Shown here in pieces: positions 1 to 7,525 of a DNA stretch of 9,902 bases. The translations under genes and the position numbers were made by a program. The notes under the pieces are model-generated. The model was not told where the DNA came from and ran no database searches. It saw nothing but the letters and a program-made list of their open reading frames with translations. The DNA comes from CAISGS01 sp044346445 (GTDB taxonomy: Bacteria > Pseudomonadota > Alphaproteobacteria > Caulobacterales > Caulobacteraceae). Every line of letters starts with the position of its first letter. Position 1 is the stretch's first letter. The DNA lies in contig JBIIZD010000094.1 in NCBI GenBank assembly GCA_044346445.1, positions 1 through 9,902 on the forward strand. Direction: 5' to 3'.

Positions 1-275
1 CGCGCGGGTCCGAGCCCCTGTATCTTGGCGATGAGCTGATTGGCCGTGCAACCTCTGGCGGCTATGGCTGGCGGGTGAACAAGTCCTTGGCGCTGGCCAT
101 GGTGCGGCCCGATCTGGCCGCGATTGGAACCGAGTTCGAGATCGTCATCCTGGGCGAACGCCGCAAGGTTACAGTGATTGCGGACTCGCCCTTCGATCCA
201 GAAAACAATGCCCTGCGGGGGGGTCAACCGCTGATAATCTTCCCCCCGATGGGGGGAAGTCCCGGCGAATGCTAA
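1..275 (+). CDS. C-terminal fragment of a dimethylglycine (or sarcosine) dehydrogenase, folate-binding GcvT-like domain
   Basis: The reading frame is already open at base 3 and ends at TAA 273-275, so the 5' part lies outside the window. The residues present carry the pattern of the last barrel domain of GcvT-type folate-binding proteins: a short hairpin LYLGDELIGRATSGGYG, then KSLALAMV, then an ILGERRKV strand and DPENNALRG. In bacterial dimethylglycine dehydrogenases this domain follows an N-terminal FAD amine-oxidase domain and takes the one-carbon unit from the substrate as 5,10-methylene-tetrahydrofolate. Placement beside gbcAB and soxBDAG makes dimethylglycine dehydrogenase the best choice, since it is the otherwise missing middle step; sarcosine dehydrogenase or another GcvT fusion cannot be excluded from 90 residues. 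The last dozen or so residues (after about base 236) are encoded by an intergenic repeat and are not family sequence. The gene converges on gbcB. Confidence 0.8.
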   Translation, partial: RGSEPLYLGDELIGRATSGGYGWRVNKSLALAMVRPDLAAIGTEFEIVILGERRKVTVIADSPFDPENNALRGGQPLIIFPPMGGSPGEC

Positions 276-286
276 GGGAAGGGGGC
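236..286 (+). repeat. Palindromic intergenic repeat, copy A (overlaps the end of the upstream CDS)
   Basis: This GC-rich element holds a perfect 9-bp stem, cttcccccc at 239-247 pairing with ggggggaag at 251-259, with a gat loop. It starts with the same aatctt as copy B and ends in the same run of G. The second small hairpin seen in copies B and C is degraded here. It overlaps the last coding bases and stop codon of the left gene. It may act as a transcription terminator or RNA-stabilising hairpin; there is no T-run after the stem, so intrinsic termination is uncertain. Confidence 0.75.
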
Positions 287-297
287 GACGCCAGAGC

Positions 298-347
298 TGC
301 CCCCTCCACCGCTTCGCGGTACCCCTCCCCCAGAGGGGGGAGGATTG
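298..347 (-). repeat. Palindromic intergenic repeat, copy C (inverted)
   Basis: The reverse complement of this stretch aligns with copy B along its length. It contains two hairpins: accgc-ttc-gcggt at 308-320, and an 8-bp stem cctccccc (324-331) pairing with gggggagg (336-343). Because it is inverted relative to copy B, the two could also pair with each other into one long stem across 298-404 in RNA of either strand, a plausible bidirectional transcription barrier between convergent genes. Confidence 0.75.
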
Positions 348-357
348 ATCTGTGTTA

Positions 358-404
358 AATCTTCCCCCCTTGGGGGAAGTGCCCGCGAAGCGGGGGTAGG
401 GGGC
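358..404 (+). repeat. Palindromic intergenic repeat, copy B
   Basis: This copy is in the same orientation as copy A. It has an 8-bp stem cttccccc (361-368) with gggggaag (372-379), then a second hairpin cccgc-gaa-gcggg at 382-394, then a G-rich tail. It ends four bases before the stop codon of gbcB (409-411), so on the minus strand it is the immediate 3' trailer of the gbcAB message. The two-hairpin architecture resembles REP-like elements dispersed in bacterial intergenic regions. Confidence 0.75.
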
Positions 405-408
405 CTTG

Positions 409-1479
409 CTAGCGCTCGATCACCAGATTGCTGGTGGGTTTGGCGCAGCAGATTAGGATCAGGCCTTGGTCGATCTCGCGTTGGCGAATACCGCCGGCTG
501 GGGTCATTTCGACGGTGCCTGAGACGAGCTTGCATTTGCAGGTGCCGCACATGCCCTTGGTGCAGGAGGAGGGCAGGCGCATGCCCTCGGCCTTGGCGGC
601 GGCGAGAATGAACTTGTCCGGTGCAATGGTAATTGTGCGGCGCGTGAGCTTGAACTCGACGCTAAAGCCCTGCCTAGAGGCCCGTGATTCGGGTTCCGCC
701 GTTCCTGCGCTTAATTCCTCAAAATCAAAGCTCTCGGAATGATAACGGGCCATGTCATAGCCAGCGGTTTCGAGCATGGCCTTGACCGCAGCCATATAGG
801 CCGATGGGCCGCAAATATAGACCTCGCGCTCACGAAAATCGGGGGCGATGGCGTCGAGCATGGCCAGATCAATCCGGCCCTTATGCCCGGCCCAGACCTC
901 CGCTGCACTATCGGCCTCGCAAATGGCCGTGACCGTCAGGCCCGGCGCCGACTTGGCCATTAGCTCCAGCTCGTCCCGAAAGATCAGGTCGGCGGGCGAG
1001 CGGGCGCTGTGAACAAAGGCAATATCGGCGCCGCTAGCCAGATCATGATGGCTGCGGGTCATGGACATCAAGGGCGTGATACCGCTGCCCGCCGACAAGA
1101 ACAGGTATTTTGCGCCCGCCTTGGCCTCACAGAAAAAATCACCCATGGGGCCAAGCGCCTTGAGGCTGACGCCTGGACGCAGGTTTTCATGCAGCCAGGA
1201 CGAGACCGGCCCATCGCCAATGCGCTTGACGGTAATTGAGACCCGATCGGGCCGGGTTGGGGTCGAGGACAGGGTGTAGCAGCGGTGAATCTCTTGGCCG
1301 CCAATCTGGAGCGAAAAGGTCATGAACTGGCCGGGCCGAAAGTGAAACCGGCGCGGCGGCTCTGACTGAAAAACAAAGGTTTTTACGTCATGTGTCTCTT
1401 GGCGCACCGCGCAGCAGACCAGGGTCTCGTCCTGATCTGGATTCCATTGCGGCGCAGGCGCGCTCTTATTAAGGCTCAT
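409..1479 (-). CDS. gbcB: Glycine betaine monooxygenase reductase subunit (ferredoxin reductase with FAD, NAD(P)H and 2Fe-2S domains)
   Basis: This 356-residue protein would pass electrons from NAD(P)H through FAD and a 2Fe-2S cluster to the Rieske centre of GbcA. Domains in order: an FAD-binding barrel (about 15-115) with the flavin motif RCYTLSST at 66-73; a nucleotide-binding domain (about 123-240) with GSGITP at 131-136 and YICGPSAYM at 221-229; and a C-terminal plant-type ferredoxin domain (about 272-356) with cluster cysteines Cys306, Cys311, Cys314 and Cys344, spaced C-X4-C-X2-C-X29-C. Length and domain order match the GbcB family (about 360 residues), with the ferredoxin domain at the C-terminus. 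The start ATG overlaps the gbcA stop as ATGA (1476-1479), which implies translational coupling and matched amounts of the two proteins. The related reductases of stachydrine and carnitine oxygenases are alternatives; the neighbouring sox genes favour glycine betaine. Confidence 0.9.
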   Translation of the reverse strand: MSLNKSAPAPQWNPDQDETLVCCAVRQETHDVKTFVFQSEPPRRFHFRPGQFMTFSLQIGGQEIHRCYTLSSTPTRPDRVSITVKRIGDGPVSSWLHENLRPGVSLKALGPMGDFFCEAKAGAKYLFLSAGSGITPLMSMTRSHHDLASGADIAFVHSARSPADLIFRDELELMAKSAPGLTVTAICEADSAAEVWAGHKGRIDLAMLDAIAPDFREREVYICGPSAYMAAVKAMLETAGYDMARYHSESFDFEELSAGTAEPESRASRQGFSVEFKLTRRTITIAPDKFILAAAKAEGMRLPSSCTKGMCGTCKCKLVSGTVEMTPAGGIRQREIDQGLILICCAKPTSNLVIER

Positions 1480-2744
1480 GCCACGGTCTCAAGATGGGCG
1501 TTGAGGCGGCCAATATACCATTGGCAAAACTTCTCAACCAAGCCCTCGGTATAGGGCGAATAGGGGCCGGGCTCATAGGCCGGACTAATCAGGCCAGACT
1601 GGGTAATCTCGACCAGATGCGCGTCCTGCTTATTGGTGGCGACCCAGACCTCGGTCAGGGTGGTCTTGTCATAGTCCACGCCCTCGACCGCATCCTTATG
1701 CACCAGCCAGCGCGTGCGCAGCAGGGTCTCGGTCGGGCTGACCGGGATCACCGAGAAGGTGACAATATGGTCGCTCATAAAATGATGCCAGCTATTGGGC
1801 TGGGTCCAGAAGGACAGGCCGCCCAGGGCCGGATCGGTCATCTTGCCGAGGAGCTTTTTGCAGGCCACCTTGGTGTCCATGGTCTGGCTCTGGCCGGACT
1901 GGTCAATTGGCAGGCGCTCTGTGCGATAGCCGGTCACGCAATCGGCTAAATGCTCAATCTCGCGCGAGGGCAGGCCCGAGGCTTCCCAGCGATCATGCGC
2001 CTGCGTAACCAGGGTCTCATAGCGCCTGACCTGTTCCAACTCGTCCTCGTCCAGGGTCTTGGGCGAAAAGCCAAAGCCATAGGCAAACAGCGGTATGGTC
2101 AATTCGGGGTGATTGGCACCGCAATGATAGCACTCGCGGTTATTCTCCATCGTCACCTTCCAATTGCCGTGCTCGATCAGGTCGACAGAGTGGGCAATCT
2201 TGGTGTTGGGAATATCGTGCTGTTCCAGATAGGGCGTCATGGCGGCGGCCATGGCCTCGATATCTTCTGGCGGATTATCGCTCAGGCAGATGAATAAGAG
2301 CCCAGCGACCGAGCGCAGGTGTATGGGCTTGAGGCCCCGGCAGGACTTGTCGAAATCCTCGCCCATATGATCGGCAAAGATCAGATCGCCTTCGAGGTTA
2401 TAGGTCCAGGCATGATAGCGGCAGACCAGATTGCCGACCGAAGCATGCGGGCCATCGACCAGCCGAGCACCTCGGTGGCGGCAAACATTATGATAGGCGC
2501 GGATTTGCTCGTCATCATCGCGCACGATCAAGATTGAGGTCTGGCCAATATCGACGACAAACACATCGCCAGCTTGCGCAACATCTGGCTCTACCCCAAC
2601 ATAAATCCAATGTTGGCCGAAAATCAGGGCCATATCGGTCTCGAAAATGTCTGGGCGCGTGTAAAAGTCGTTGTCTAGGCTGTGTCCGACCTTACGCCGG
2701 GCGATCAGTTGCGAAACGGACGCTGGTGGGGTTGCCGCGGACAT
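1476..2744 (-). CDS. gbcA: Glycine betaine monooxygenase, Rieske oxygenase subunit
   Basis: This 422-residue Rieske non-haem iron oxygenase would remove one methyl group from glycine betaine, giving dimethylglycine and formaldehyde. The Rieske 2Fe-2S ligands are Cys88-X-His90 (NVCRHRGARL) and Cys108-X2-His111 (VCRYHAW). The catalytic domain shows ENNRECYHCGANHPEL, giving His207 and His212 as iron ligands, with Glu204 at the place of the bridging residue between the two centres in quaternary-ammonium oxygenases. The C-terminal block WLVHKDAVEGVDYD and AYEPGPYS is characteristic of GbcA. I start at ATG 2744 rather than the in-frame TTG at 2765, because AAAGG (2753-2757 on the minus strand) stands 8 bases before the ATG, a good ribosome binding site. 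It heads a two-gene unit with gbcB and is divergent from soxB. Stachydrine demethylase is the closest functional alternative. Confidence 0.92.
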   Translation of the reverse strand: MSAATPPASVSQLIARRKVGHSLDNDFYTRPDIFETDMALIFGQHWIYVGVEPDVAQAGDVFVVDIGQTSILIVRDDDEQIRAYHNVCRHRGARLVDGPHASVGNLVCRYHAWTYNLEGDLIFADHMGEDFDKSCRGLKPIHLRSVAGLLFICLSDNPPEDIEAMAAAMTPYLEQHDIPNTKIAHSVDLIEHGNWKVTMENNRECYHCGANHPELTIPLFAYGFGFSPKTLDEDELEQVRRYETLVTQAHDRWEASGLPSREIEHLADCVTGYRTERLPIDQSGQSQTMDTKVACKKLLGKMTDPALGGLSFWTQPNSWHHFMSDHIVTFSVIPVSPTETLLRTRWLVHKDAVEGVDYDKTTLTEVWVATNKQDAHLVEITQSGLISPAYEPGPYSPYTEGLVEKFCQWYIGRLNAHLETVA

Positions 2745-2989
2745 GGTTTGCGCCTTTGGCTGCAAAATTGAGACGAACAGTTTAGACCGCTGCCTGCCGG
2801 TATAACTTTCCTATAAGCGACGCGAGGAAATAAGAAAGACGACATTGCAGCTCAGTAACAGGACGCCTAGAGCTAATTGATCAGAAGCGACGTTTGTGTC
2901 GGGTTTGTTCAAGGTTTGCGCCGCCTGCATGATGGTGCAGAATCCTAGCTGGGCTCATCTTGGTGTCCTTGAGTAACCGGGCGGAGTCC
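2745..2989. promoter_or_regulatory. Divergent control region between gbcA and soxB
   Basis: These 245 bases separate two genes read outward, so both promoters must lie here unless transcription enters from elsewhere. No strong consensus promoter is visible, which fits activator-dependent promoters. A weak plus-strand candidate is TTGTTC (2905-2910), 17 bases, CATGAT (2928-2933). A weak minus-strand -10 candidate is TTATAC around 2800-2805, without a good -35. Possible operator elements are a 10-bp direct repeat GGTTTGCGCC at 2745-2754 and 2913-2922, and an inverted repeat TTTCCT (2807-2812) / AGGAAA (2825-2830). The AraC-type regulator at 8105-9154 is the likely binder. No gene is seen in this stretch. 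Confidence 0.6.
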
Positions 2990-4243
2990 ATGCAGAAGTT
3001 TTCAGCCTTCGAACTCTTCAAGCAGGGCCTAAATGGCCAGGCAGGTTGGAAGCCCCAGTGGCGATCGCCAGAGCCTAAGGCGGCTTATGATGCGGTCATT
3101 ATTGGTGGCGGCGGTCACGGCCTAGGGGCAGCCTATTATCTGGCCAAGCAACACGGCATGCGCAATATTGCCGTCCTGGAGAAAGGCTGGCTGGGCGGCG
3201 GTAATACGGGCCGCAATACCACCATTATCCGCTCCAATTACCTGTTCAATGAGAGCGCCGGCCTCTATGACCATTCGGTCAAGCTGTGGGAAGGTCTGTC
3301 ACAAGAACTCAACTATAATGTCATGTTTTCGCAACGCGGGGTCATGATGCTGGCCCATACGGTGCATGATGTTCAGGTCTTTAAGCGGCATGTCCATGCT
3401 AACCGCGCCAATGGCGTTGATAATGACTGGCTAAGCCCTGAGGAAGCCAAGGCATTTTGTCCGCCATTAAACATTTCTGACAATATGCGCTATCCGATCC
3501 TGGGGGCTGCCTTGCAAAGGCGCGGCGGCACGGCCCGGCATGACGCGGTGGCCTGGGGCTATGCCCGTGCGGCTGATGATCTGGGCGTTGATATCATCGA
3601 GAACTGCGAAGTGACCGGCATTATGCGTAATGCGGCAGGTGCGGTTGAGGCGGTCCAGACCACGCGTGGCCTGATCAAGACACCCAAGATCGGCGTCTCT
3701 GCCGCAGGTCATACCAGTGTCGTGCTGGGCATGGCCGGGGTCCGGCTGCCGTTAGAAAGCTATCCGCTTCAGGCCCTGGTGTCAGAACCCATCAAGCCGG
3801 TGTTTCCGTGCGTGGTCATGAGCAATACCATCCATGCCTATATCAGCCAGTCCGATAAGGGCGAATTGGTAATCGGGGCGGGCACGGACATTTATACCTC
3901 CTATACCCAGCGCGGCGGCCTGCATATTTCGCAGCATACGCTCGAAGCGATTTGCGAGCTGTTCCCAGCGTTTCGGCGCATGCGCATGTTGCGAAACTGG
4001 GGCGGGATTGTCGATGTGACTCCGGACCGCTCGCCGATTGTCGCCAAGACGCCGGTGCCGGGCCTTTACGTCAATTGCGGCTGGGGTACGGGCGGGTTCA
4101 AGGCGACGCCAGGCGCTGCGCATACGCTGGCCTGGACCATTGCCAAGGATGAGCCCCATCCGATCAATGCGCCCTTTACGATCGAACGCTTCCGAGACGG
4201 TCATCTGATCGACGAAGCCGCCGCTGCTGCTGTAGCCCACTGA
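2990..4243 (+). CDS. soxB: Sarcosine oxidase, beta subunit (FAD and covalent FMN)
   Basis: This is the 417-residue catalytic subunit of heterotetrameric sarcosine oxidase, which oxidises sarcosine in the cytoplasm and, with tetrahydrofolate, gives glycine, 5,10-methylene-tetrahydrofolate and hydrogen peroxide. The FAD-binding Rossmann motif IIGGGGHGLG lies at 37-46 and is followed by the family block LEKGWLGGGNTGRNTTIIRSNYL. His184 in GGTARHDAVAW is the likely counterpart of the histidine that carries covalent FMN. The C-terminal block YVNCGWGTGGFKATPGA and the final HLIDE...AVAH are those of complete SoxB proteins. I chose ATG 2990 because family members begin MQKxSAFEL; the earlier TTG at 2960 adds ten residues of no family likeness. 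A short Shine-Dalgarno GGAG (2983-2986) sits rather close, three bases away. It is the first gene of soxBDAG. Confidence 0.95.
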   Translation: MQKFSAFELFKQGLNGQAGWKPQWRSPEPKAAYDAVIIGGGGHGLGAAYYLAKQHGMRNIAVLEKGWLGGGNTGRNTTIIRSNYLFNESAGLYDHSVKLWEGLSQELNYNVMFSQRGVMMLAHTVHDVQVFKRHVHANRANGVDNDWLSPEEAKAFCPPLNISDNMRYPILGAALQRRGGTARHDAVAWGYARAADDLGVDIIENCEVTGIMRNAAGAVEAVQTTRGLIKTPKIGVSAAGHTSVVLGMAGVRLPLESYPLQALVSEPIKPVFPCVVMSNTIHAYISQSDKGELVIGAGTDIYTSYTQRGGLHISQHTLEAICELFPAFRRMRMLRNWGGIVDVTPDRSPIVAKTPVPGLYVNCGWGTGGFKATPGAAHTLAWTIAKDEPHPINAPFTIERFRDGHLIDEAAAAAVAH

Positions 4244-4250
4244 GGCCGAT

Positions 4251-4541
4251 ATGCTCCTGATTACCTGTCCTCATTGCGGTCCAAGGCCGGAACTGGAATT
4301 CACCCATGGCGGTGAGGCCCATATTGCGCGCCCTGAAAATCCAGCGGCCATGACTGCCGAGGACTGGACCGAATACCTTTATATGCGGGCCAACCCAAAG
4401 GGCCTGCATGCCGAGCGCTGGCGGCATCTGCATGGCTGCGCCCGGTTCTTCAATGCCCTGCGCGATACCACCACCGATCAGTTTGTCACCACCTATGCGG
4501 CGGGCCAGCCGCGTCCCGATCTGAAGGGCGCTAGCCAATGA
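4251..4541 (+). CDS. soxD: Sarcosine oxidase, delta subunit (zinc-binding)
   Basis: This 96-residue protein is the smallest structural subunit of heterotetrameric sarcosine oxidase and binds one structural zinc. Cys6, Cys9, His59 and Cys63 (CPHC near the start; WRHLHGC later) reproduce the known zinc ligand set and spacing of the family. The central EDWTEYLYMRANPKG and the later RFFNALRDT are family signatures. The start follows soxB by 7 bases, with GAGG at 4242-4245 as ribosome binding site. Its stop overlaps the soxA start as ATGA (4538-4541), implying translational coupling. Length is normal for the family. Confidence 0.95.
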   Translation: MLLITCPHCGPRPELEFTHGGEAHIARPENPAAMTAEDWTEYLYMRANPKGLHAERWRHLHGCARFFNALRDTTTDQFVTTYAAGQPRPDLKGASQ

Positions 4542-7525
4542 GCACGTCCTTGCGAACCCCAGCGGGCGGCAGCGTCAACCGCGCCAAGACGATCAGGTTT
4601 AGCTTTGATGGCAAGACCTATAACGGCCTAGAGGGCGACACACTCGCCTCGGCCCTGCTGGCCAATGGGGTTCGGGTCATGGGCCGCTCGTTCAAATATC
4701 ACCGCGCGCGCGGTGTGTTGGGCGCAGGCTCTGAAGAGCCCAATGCCCTGGTGGCTGTGCGCCGCGACAAGGCGCGCGCCGCTCCCAATCTGCGCGCCAC
4801 CCAGGTTGAGCTTTATGATGGCCTGATTGCGGAGAGCCAAAATCGTTGGCCAAGCCTGAATTTCGATGTTGGCGCGGCCTTGAGCCTATTGTCGCCCTTC
4901 ATTCCGGCGGGATTTTACTACAAGACCTTTATGTGGCCCAAGAGCGCTTGGGATAAGCTGTATGAGCCCAATATCCGCGCCGCTGCCGGGCTTGGCCATG
5001 CTCCAACCGAGGCTGACCCCGATACCTATCTGAACCGGTTTGCCCATTGTGAAGTTCTGGTTATCGGCGGCGGTCCTGCAGGTCTAGCGGCTGCGCTTGC
5101 GGCGGCTGAGGGCGGCGGGCGGGTTGTATTAGTCGATGAGCAGTGCGAACTGGGCGGCTCGCTACTATCGGCAACCGATGCCCTGATTGATGGTCAGTCG
5201 GGCCGGGCTTGGCGTGACGCGGCTGTGGCCAAGCTGGCAGCCAATCCCAAGGTCACCCTACTGACCAGGGCCAATGCGTTTGGCTATTTTGCCCATAATA
5301 TGATCGGCGTTGCCGAGCGTTTGAGCGAGCATCAGGCTAGTCCCGCCAAGGGCGCGCCGCGCGAGCGGCTCTGGCAAATCCGCGCCCGCGAGGTGGTTCT
5401 GGCCACGGGCGCGATTGAACGGCCCCTAGTGTTCCCAGACAATGACCGACCCGGCATTATCCTGGCCGATTCCGCCCGCACCTATCTGAACCGCTATGGC
5501 GTCCTGCCCGGCAAGCGGGTGGTGGTGGCCACGGGTCATGACGAGGCCTATCGCGCGGCCTTGGACCTGCACAAGGCGGGCGTGAAAATTGTAGCCATTG
5601 CCGATGCAAGGCCAAGTCCAAAAGGGGCCTTGGTCGAGGCCGCGCGCGCGGCGGGCCTGCCTATCAAGTCCGGCTATGCCATTACCGGCACCAAGGGCAG
5701 GTTGGGTGTGACCCATGCCCGGCTTTCGCCAATACTGGGGGCTGGCAGGGTGGGATCGCCCGAAATGCTGGCCTGTGACAGCGTGCTGATGTCTGGCGGC
5801 TTTACGCCCAGTATTCACCTGTTCTCGCAATCGCGGGGCAAGGTGGTCTGGGACGAGACCTTGGAAACCTATCTGCCGGGCCAGTCGGCGGAGGCTGAAC
5901 GCTCTGCGGGCGCTTGCCGGGGACAATTTGGCCTGGCCAAGGCGCTAGCCGATGGCTTTGCCGCCGGTGCCGAGGCTGCGCATTTGTCCGTAACGCGCAG
6001 TTTCGTTGTCCAAGCGACTGAGGGTGATCCCAAGGGCGTCGTTGGGGCCTTGCCGCATGATCGTGGCCATGGGGCCAAGGCGTTTATTGACTGGCAGAAC
6101 GATGTCACGACCAAGGACTTGAAGCTGGCTGTGCGCGAGGGCTTTCAGTCCATCGAGCATATCAAACGCTATACCACCACCGGCATGGCGACGGATCAGG
6201 GCAAGACCTCGAACCTCAATGCCTTGGGCGTTATCTCCGATGCGCTTGATCGGCCCATCCCAAAGATTGGCTTAACCACCTTCCGCATGCCCTATACCCC
6301 CGTGACCTTTGGTGTTCTAGCGGGGATGGCTAGGGGCGACCTGTTCGACCCGGTGCGCACTACGCCCATCCATGACTGGGCCGTTGCGCAGGGGGCTGTG
6401 TTCGAAGACGTGTCCTTGTGGAAGCGGGCGCGCTTTTTCCCGCAAGGGCGCGAGGATATGGAGGCGGCGGTTCAGCGCGAATGCCTGGCGGTGCGCAGCC
6501 ATTGCGGCATTTTCGATGCCTCGACTCTGGGCAAGATCGAGGTGGTCGGACCCGATGCCGCTGAGTTCATGAACCGCTTTTATATCAATGCCTGGACCAA
6601 GCTGGGTGTTGGTAAGTGCCGTTATGGCATTGTCTGCCGCGAAGATGGGTTTGTTATGGATGACGGCGTGGTCGGACGCATGGCCCATGATCGCTTTCAT
6701 GTGACCACAACGACAGGCGGCGCGCCCCGCGTGCTTGCCATGATGGAAGACTATCGCCAAACCGAATGGCCCGATCTGGATGTCTGGCTAACCTCGACCA
6801 CCGAGCAGTTTGCCGTACTGGCTTTGCAAGGCCCAAAAGCGCGAGACATATTGTCTGGACTGGTTGAGGGAATTGATCTTTCGTCCGAAGCCCTGCCGCA
6901 TATGAGCCTGGTCGAGGGCAAGATTTGCGGGGTGCCGACGCGCCTGTTTCGGGTCAGTTTCTCCGGCGAACTGGGCTTTGAAATCAATGTACCCGCGCAA
7001 TATGGCCGCAAGGTCTGGGAAGCGATCTGGGCTGCGGGCCAACCCCATGGCCTTGTGCCCTATGGCACAGAGACCATGCACGTCCTGCGCGCCGAAAAGG
7101 GCTTTATCATTGTTGGGCAAGAGACCGATGGCACAGCAACGCCGGATGATGTCGGTCTGACCTGGGCTATTGGCAAGGCCAAGCCGGACTATGTTGGCAA
7201 GCGCTCACTGGCCAGGCCCTCTATGTCCGCGCCGGACCGCAAACAATTGGTCGGGCTCTTGACCAATGACCCCCATACGGTGCTGGAGGAGGGTGCTCAG
7301 ATTGTCGTCACGCCTGCGCAAACCGCCCCCATGGCCTTGGCGGGGCATGTCACCTCATCCTACCACAGTGCGGTCTTTGGCCGGTCGATTGCCCTGGCCA
7401 TGGTCCAATGCGGCCGCGCGCGGATTGGCGACACCGTCTATATCCCCATGCCGGACGGTGATATTGCCGCACAGGTCACCTCGCCGGTGTTTTATGATCC
7501 GCAAGGAGTGCGCTTGAATGGTTGA
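4538..7525 (+). CDS. soxA: Sarcosine oxidase, alpha subunit (NAD-binding and folate-binding)
   Basis: This 995-residue protein is the large subunit of heterotetrameric sarcosine oxidase. An N-terminal ferredoxin-fold domain (about 15-95, with SFKYHRARGVLGAGSEEPNA) has no cluster cysteines, as is normal for SoxA. A pyridine-nucleotide-disulphide reductase-like domain (about 170-480) has the dinucleotide motif VIGGGPAG at 175-182 and a second part near VLATGAIERPLVFPDNDRPG. The C-terminal third (about 585-990) is a GcvT-like folate domain with FSGELGFEINVP and LRAEKGFIIVGQ, where the imine product meets tetrahydrofolate. FMN sits at the interface with SoxB in the solved family members. Start ATG 4538 is supported by GAAGGG at 4523-4528 and by the overlap with soxD. 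It overlaps soxG by 8 bases. No frameshift is seen, and length is usual. Confidence 0.96.
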   Translation: MSTSLRTPAGGSVNRAKTIRFSFDGKTYNGLEGDTLASALLANGVRVMGRSFKYHRARGVLGAGSEEPNALVAVRRDKARAAPNLRATQVELYDGLIAESQNRWPSLNFDVGAALSLLSPFIPAGFYYKTFMWPKSAWDKLYEPNIRAAAGLGHAPTEADPDTYLNRFAHCEVLVIGGGPAGLAAALAAAEGGGRVVLVDEQCELGGSLLSATDALIDGQSGRAWRDAAVAKLAANPKVTLLTRANAFGYFAHNMIGVAERLSEHQASPAKGAPRERLWQIRAREVVLATGAIERPLVFPDNDRPGIILADSARTYLNRYGVLPGKRVVVATGHDEAYRAALDLHKAGVKIVAIADARPSPKGALVEAARAAGLPIKSGYAITGTKGRLGVTHARLSPILGAGRVGSPEMLACDSVLMSGGFTPSIHLFSQSRGKVVWDETLETYLPGQSAEAERSAGACRGQFGLAKALADGFAAGAEAAHLSVTRSFVVQATEGDPKGVVGALPHDRGHGAKAFIDWQNDVTTKDLKLAVREGFQSIEHIKRYTTTGMATDQGKTSNLNALGVISDALDRPIPKIGLTTFRMPYTPVTFGVLAGMARGDLFDPVRTTPIHDWAVAQGAVFEDVSLWKRARFFPQGREDMEAAVQRECLAVRSHCGIFDASTLGKIEVVGPDAAEFMNRFYINAWTKLGVGKCRYGIVCREDGFVMDDGVVGRMAHDRFHVTTTTGGAPRVLAMMEDYRQTEWPDLDVWLTSTTEQFAVLALQGPKARDILSGLVEGIDLSSEALPHMSLVEGKICGVPTRLFRVSFSGELGFEINVPAQYGRKVWEAIWAAGQPHGLVPYGTETMHVLRAEKGFIIVGQETDGTATPDDVGLTWAIGKAKPDYVGKRSLARPSMSAPDRKQLVGLLTNDPHTVLEEGAQIVVTPAQTAPMALAGHVTSSYHSAVFGRSIALAMVQCGRARIGDTVYIPMPDGDIAAQVTSPVFYDPQGVRLNG

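Noticed and set aside
236..404. CRISPR array
   Set aside because: There are only three imperfect copies in mixed orientation, each internally palindromic with two hairpins and with no regular spacers.
272..611. Open frames through the repeat cluster and the end of gbcB
   Set aside because: Their translations are Arg/Pro/Gly-rich products of palindromic repeat DNA and of the wrong frame of gbcB.
1494..1949. Plus-strand open frame of 151 codons opposite gbcA
   Set aside because: It is antisense to the clear Rieske oxygenase gene and has low-complexity Gly/Ala/Leu-rich translation with no family likeness.
2745..2765. Upstream TTG start for gbcA, adding seven residues
   Set aside because: The ATG at 2744 has an AAAGG ribosome binding site 8 bases before it; the TTG has none of comparable quality.
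2960..2989. Upstream TTG start for soxB, adding ten residues
   Set aside because: SoxB proteins begin at the MQKxSAFEL block, which corresponds to ATG 2990; the extra residues have no family likeness.
4538..4840. Loss of an iron-sulphur cluster in the N-terminal domain of SoxA
   Set aside because: The ferredoxin-like fold without cluster cysteines is normal for this subunit, so it is not a defect.
5426..5926. Long open frame (166 codons) on the minus strand inside soxA
   Set aside because: It lies wholly opposite the well-supported soxA coding frame, and its translation shows no recognisable domain; GC-rich codon use produces such antisense frames.
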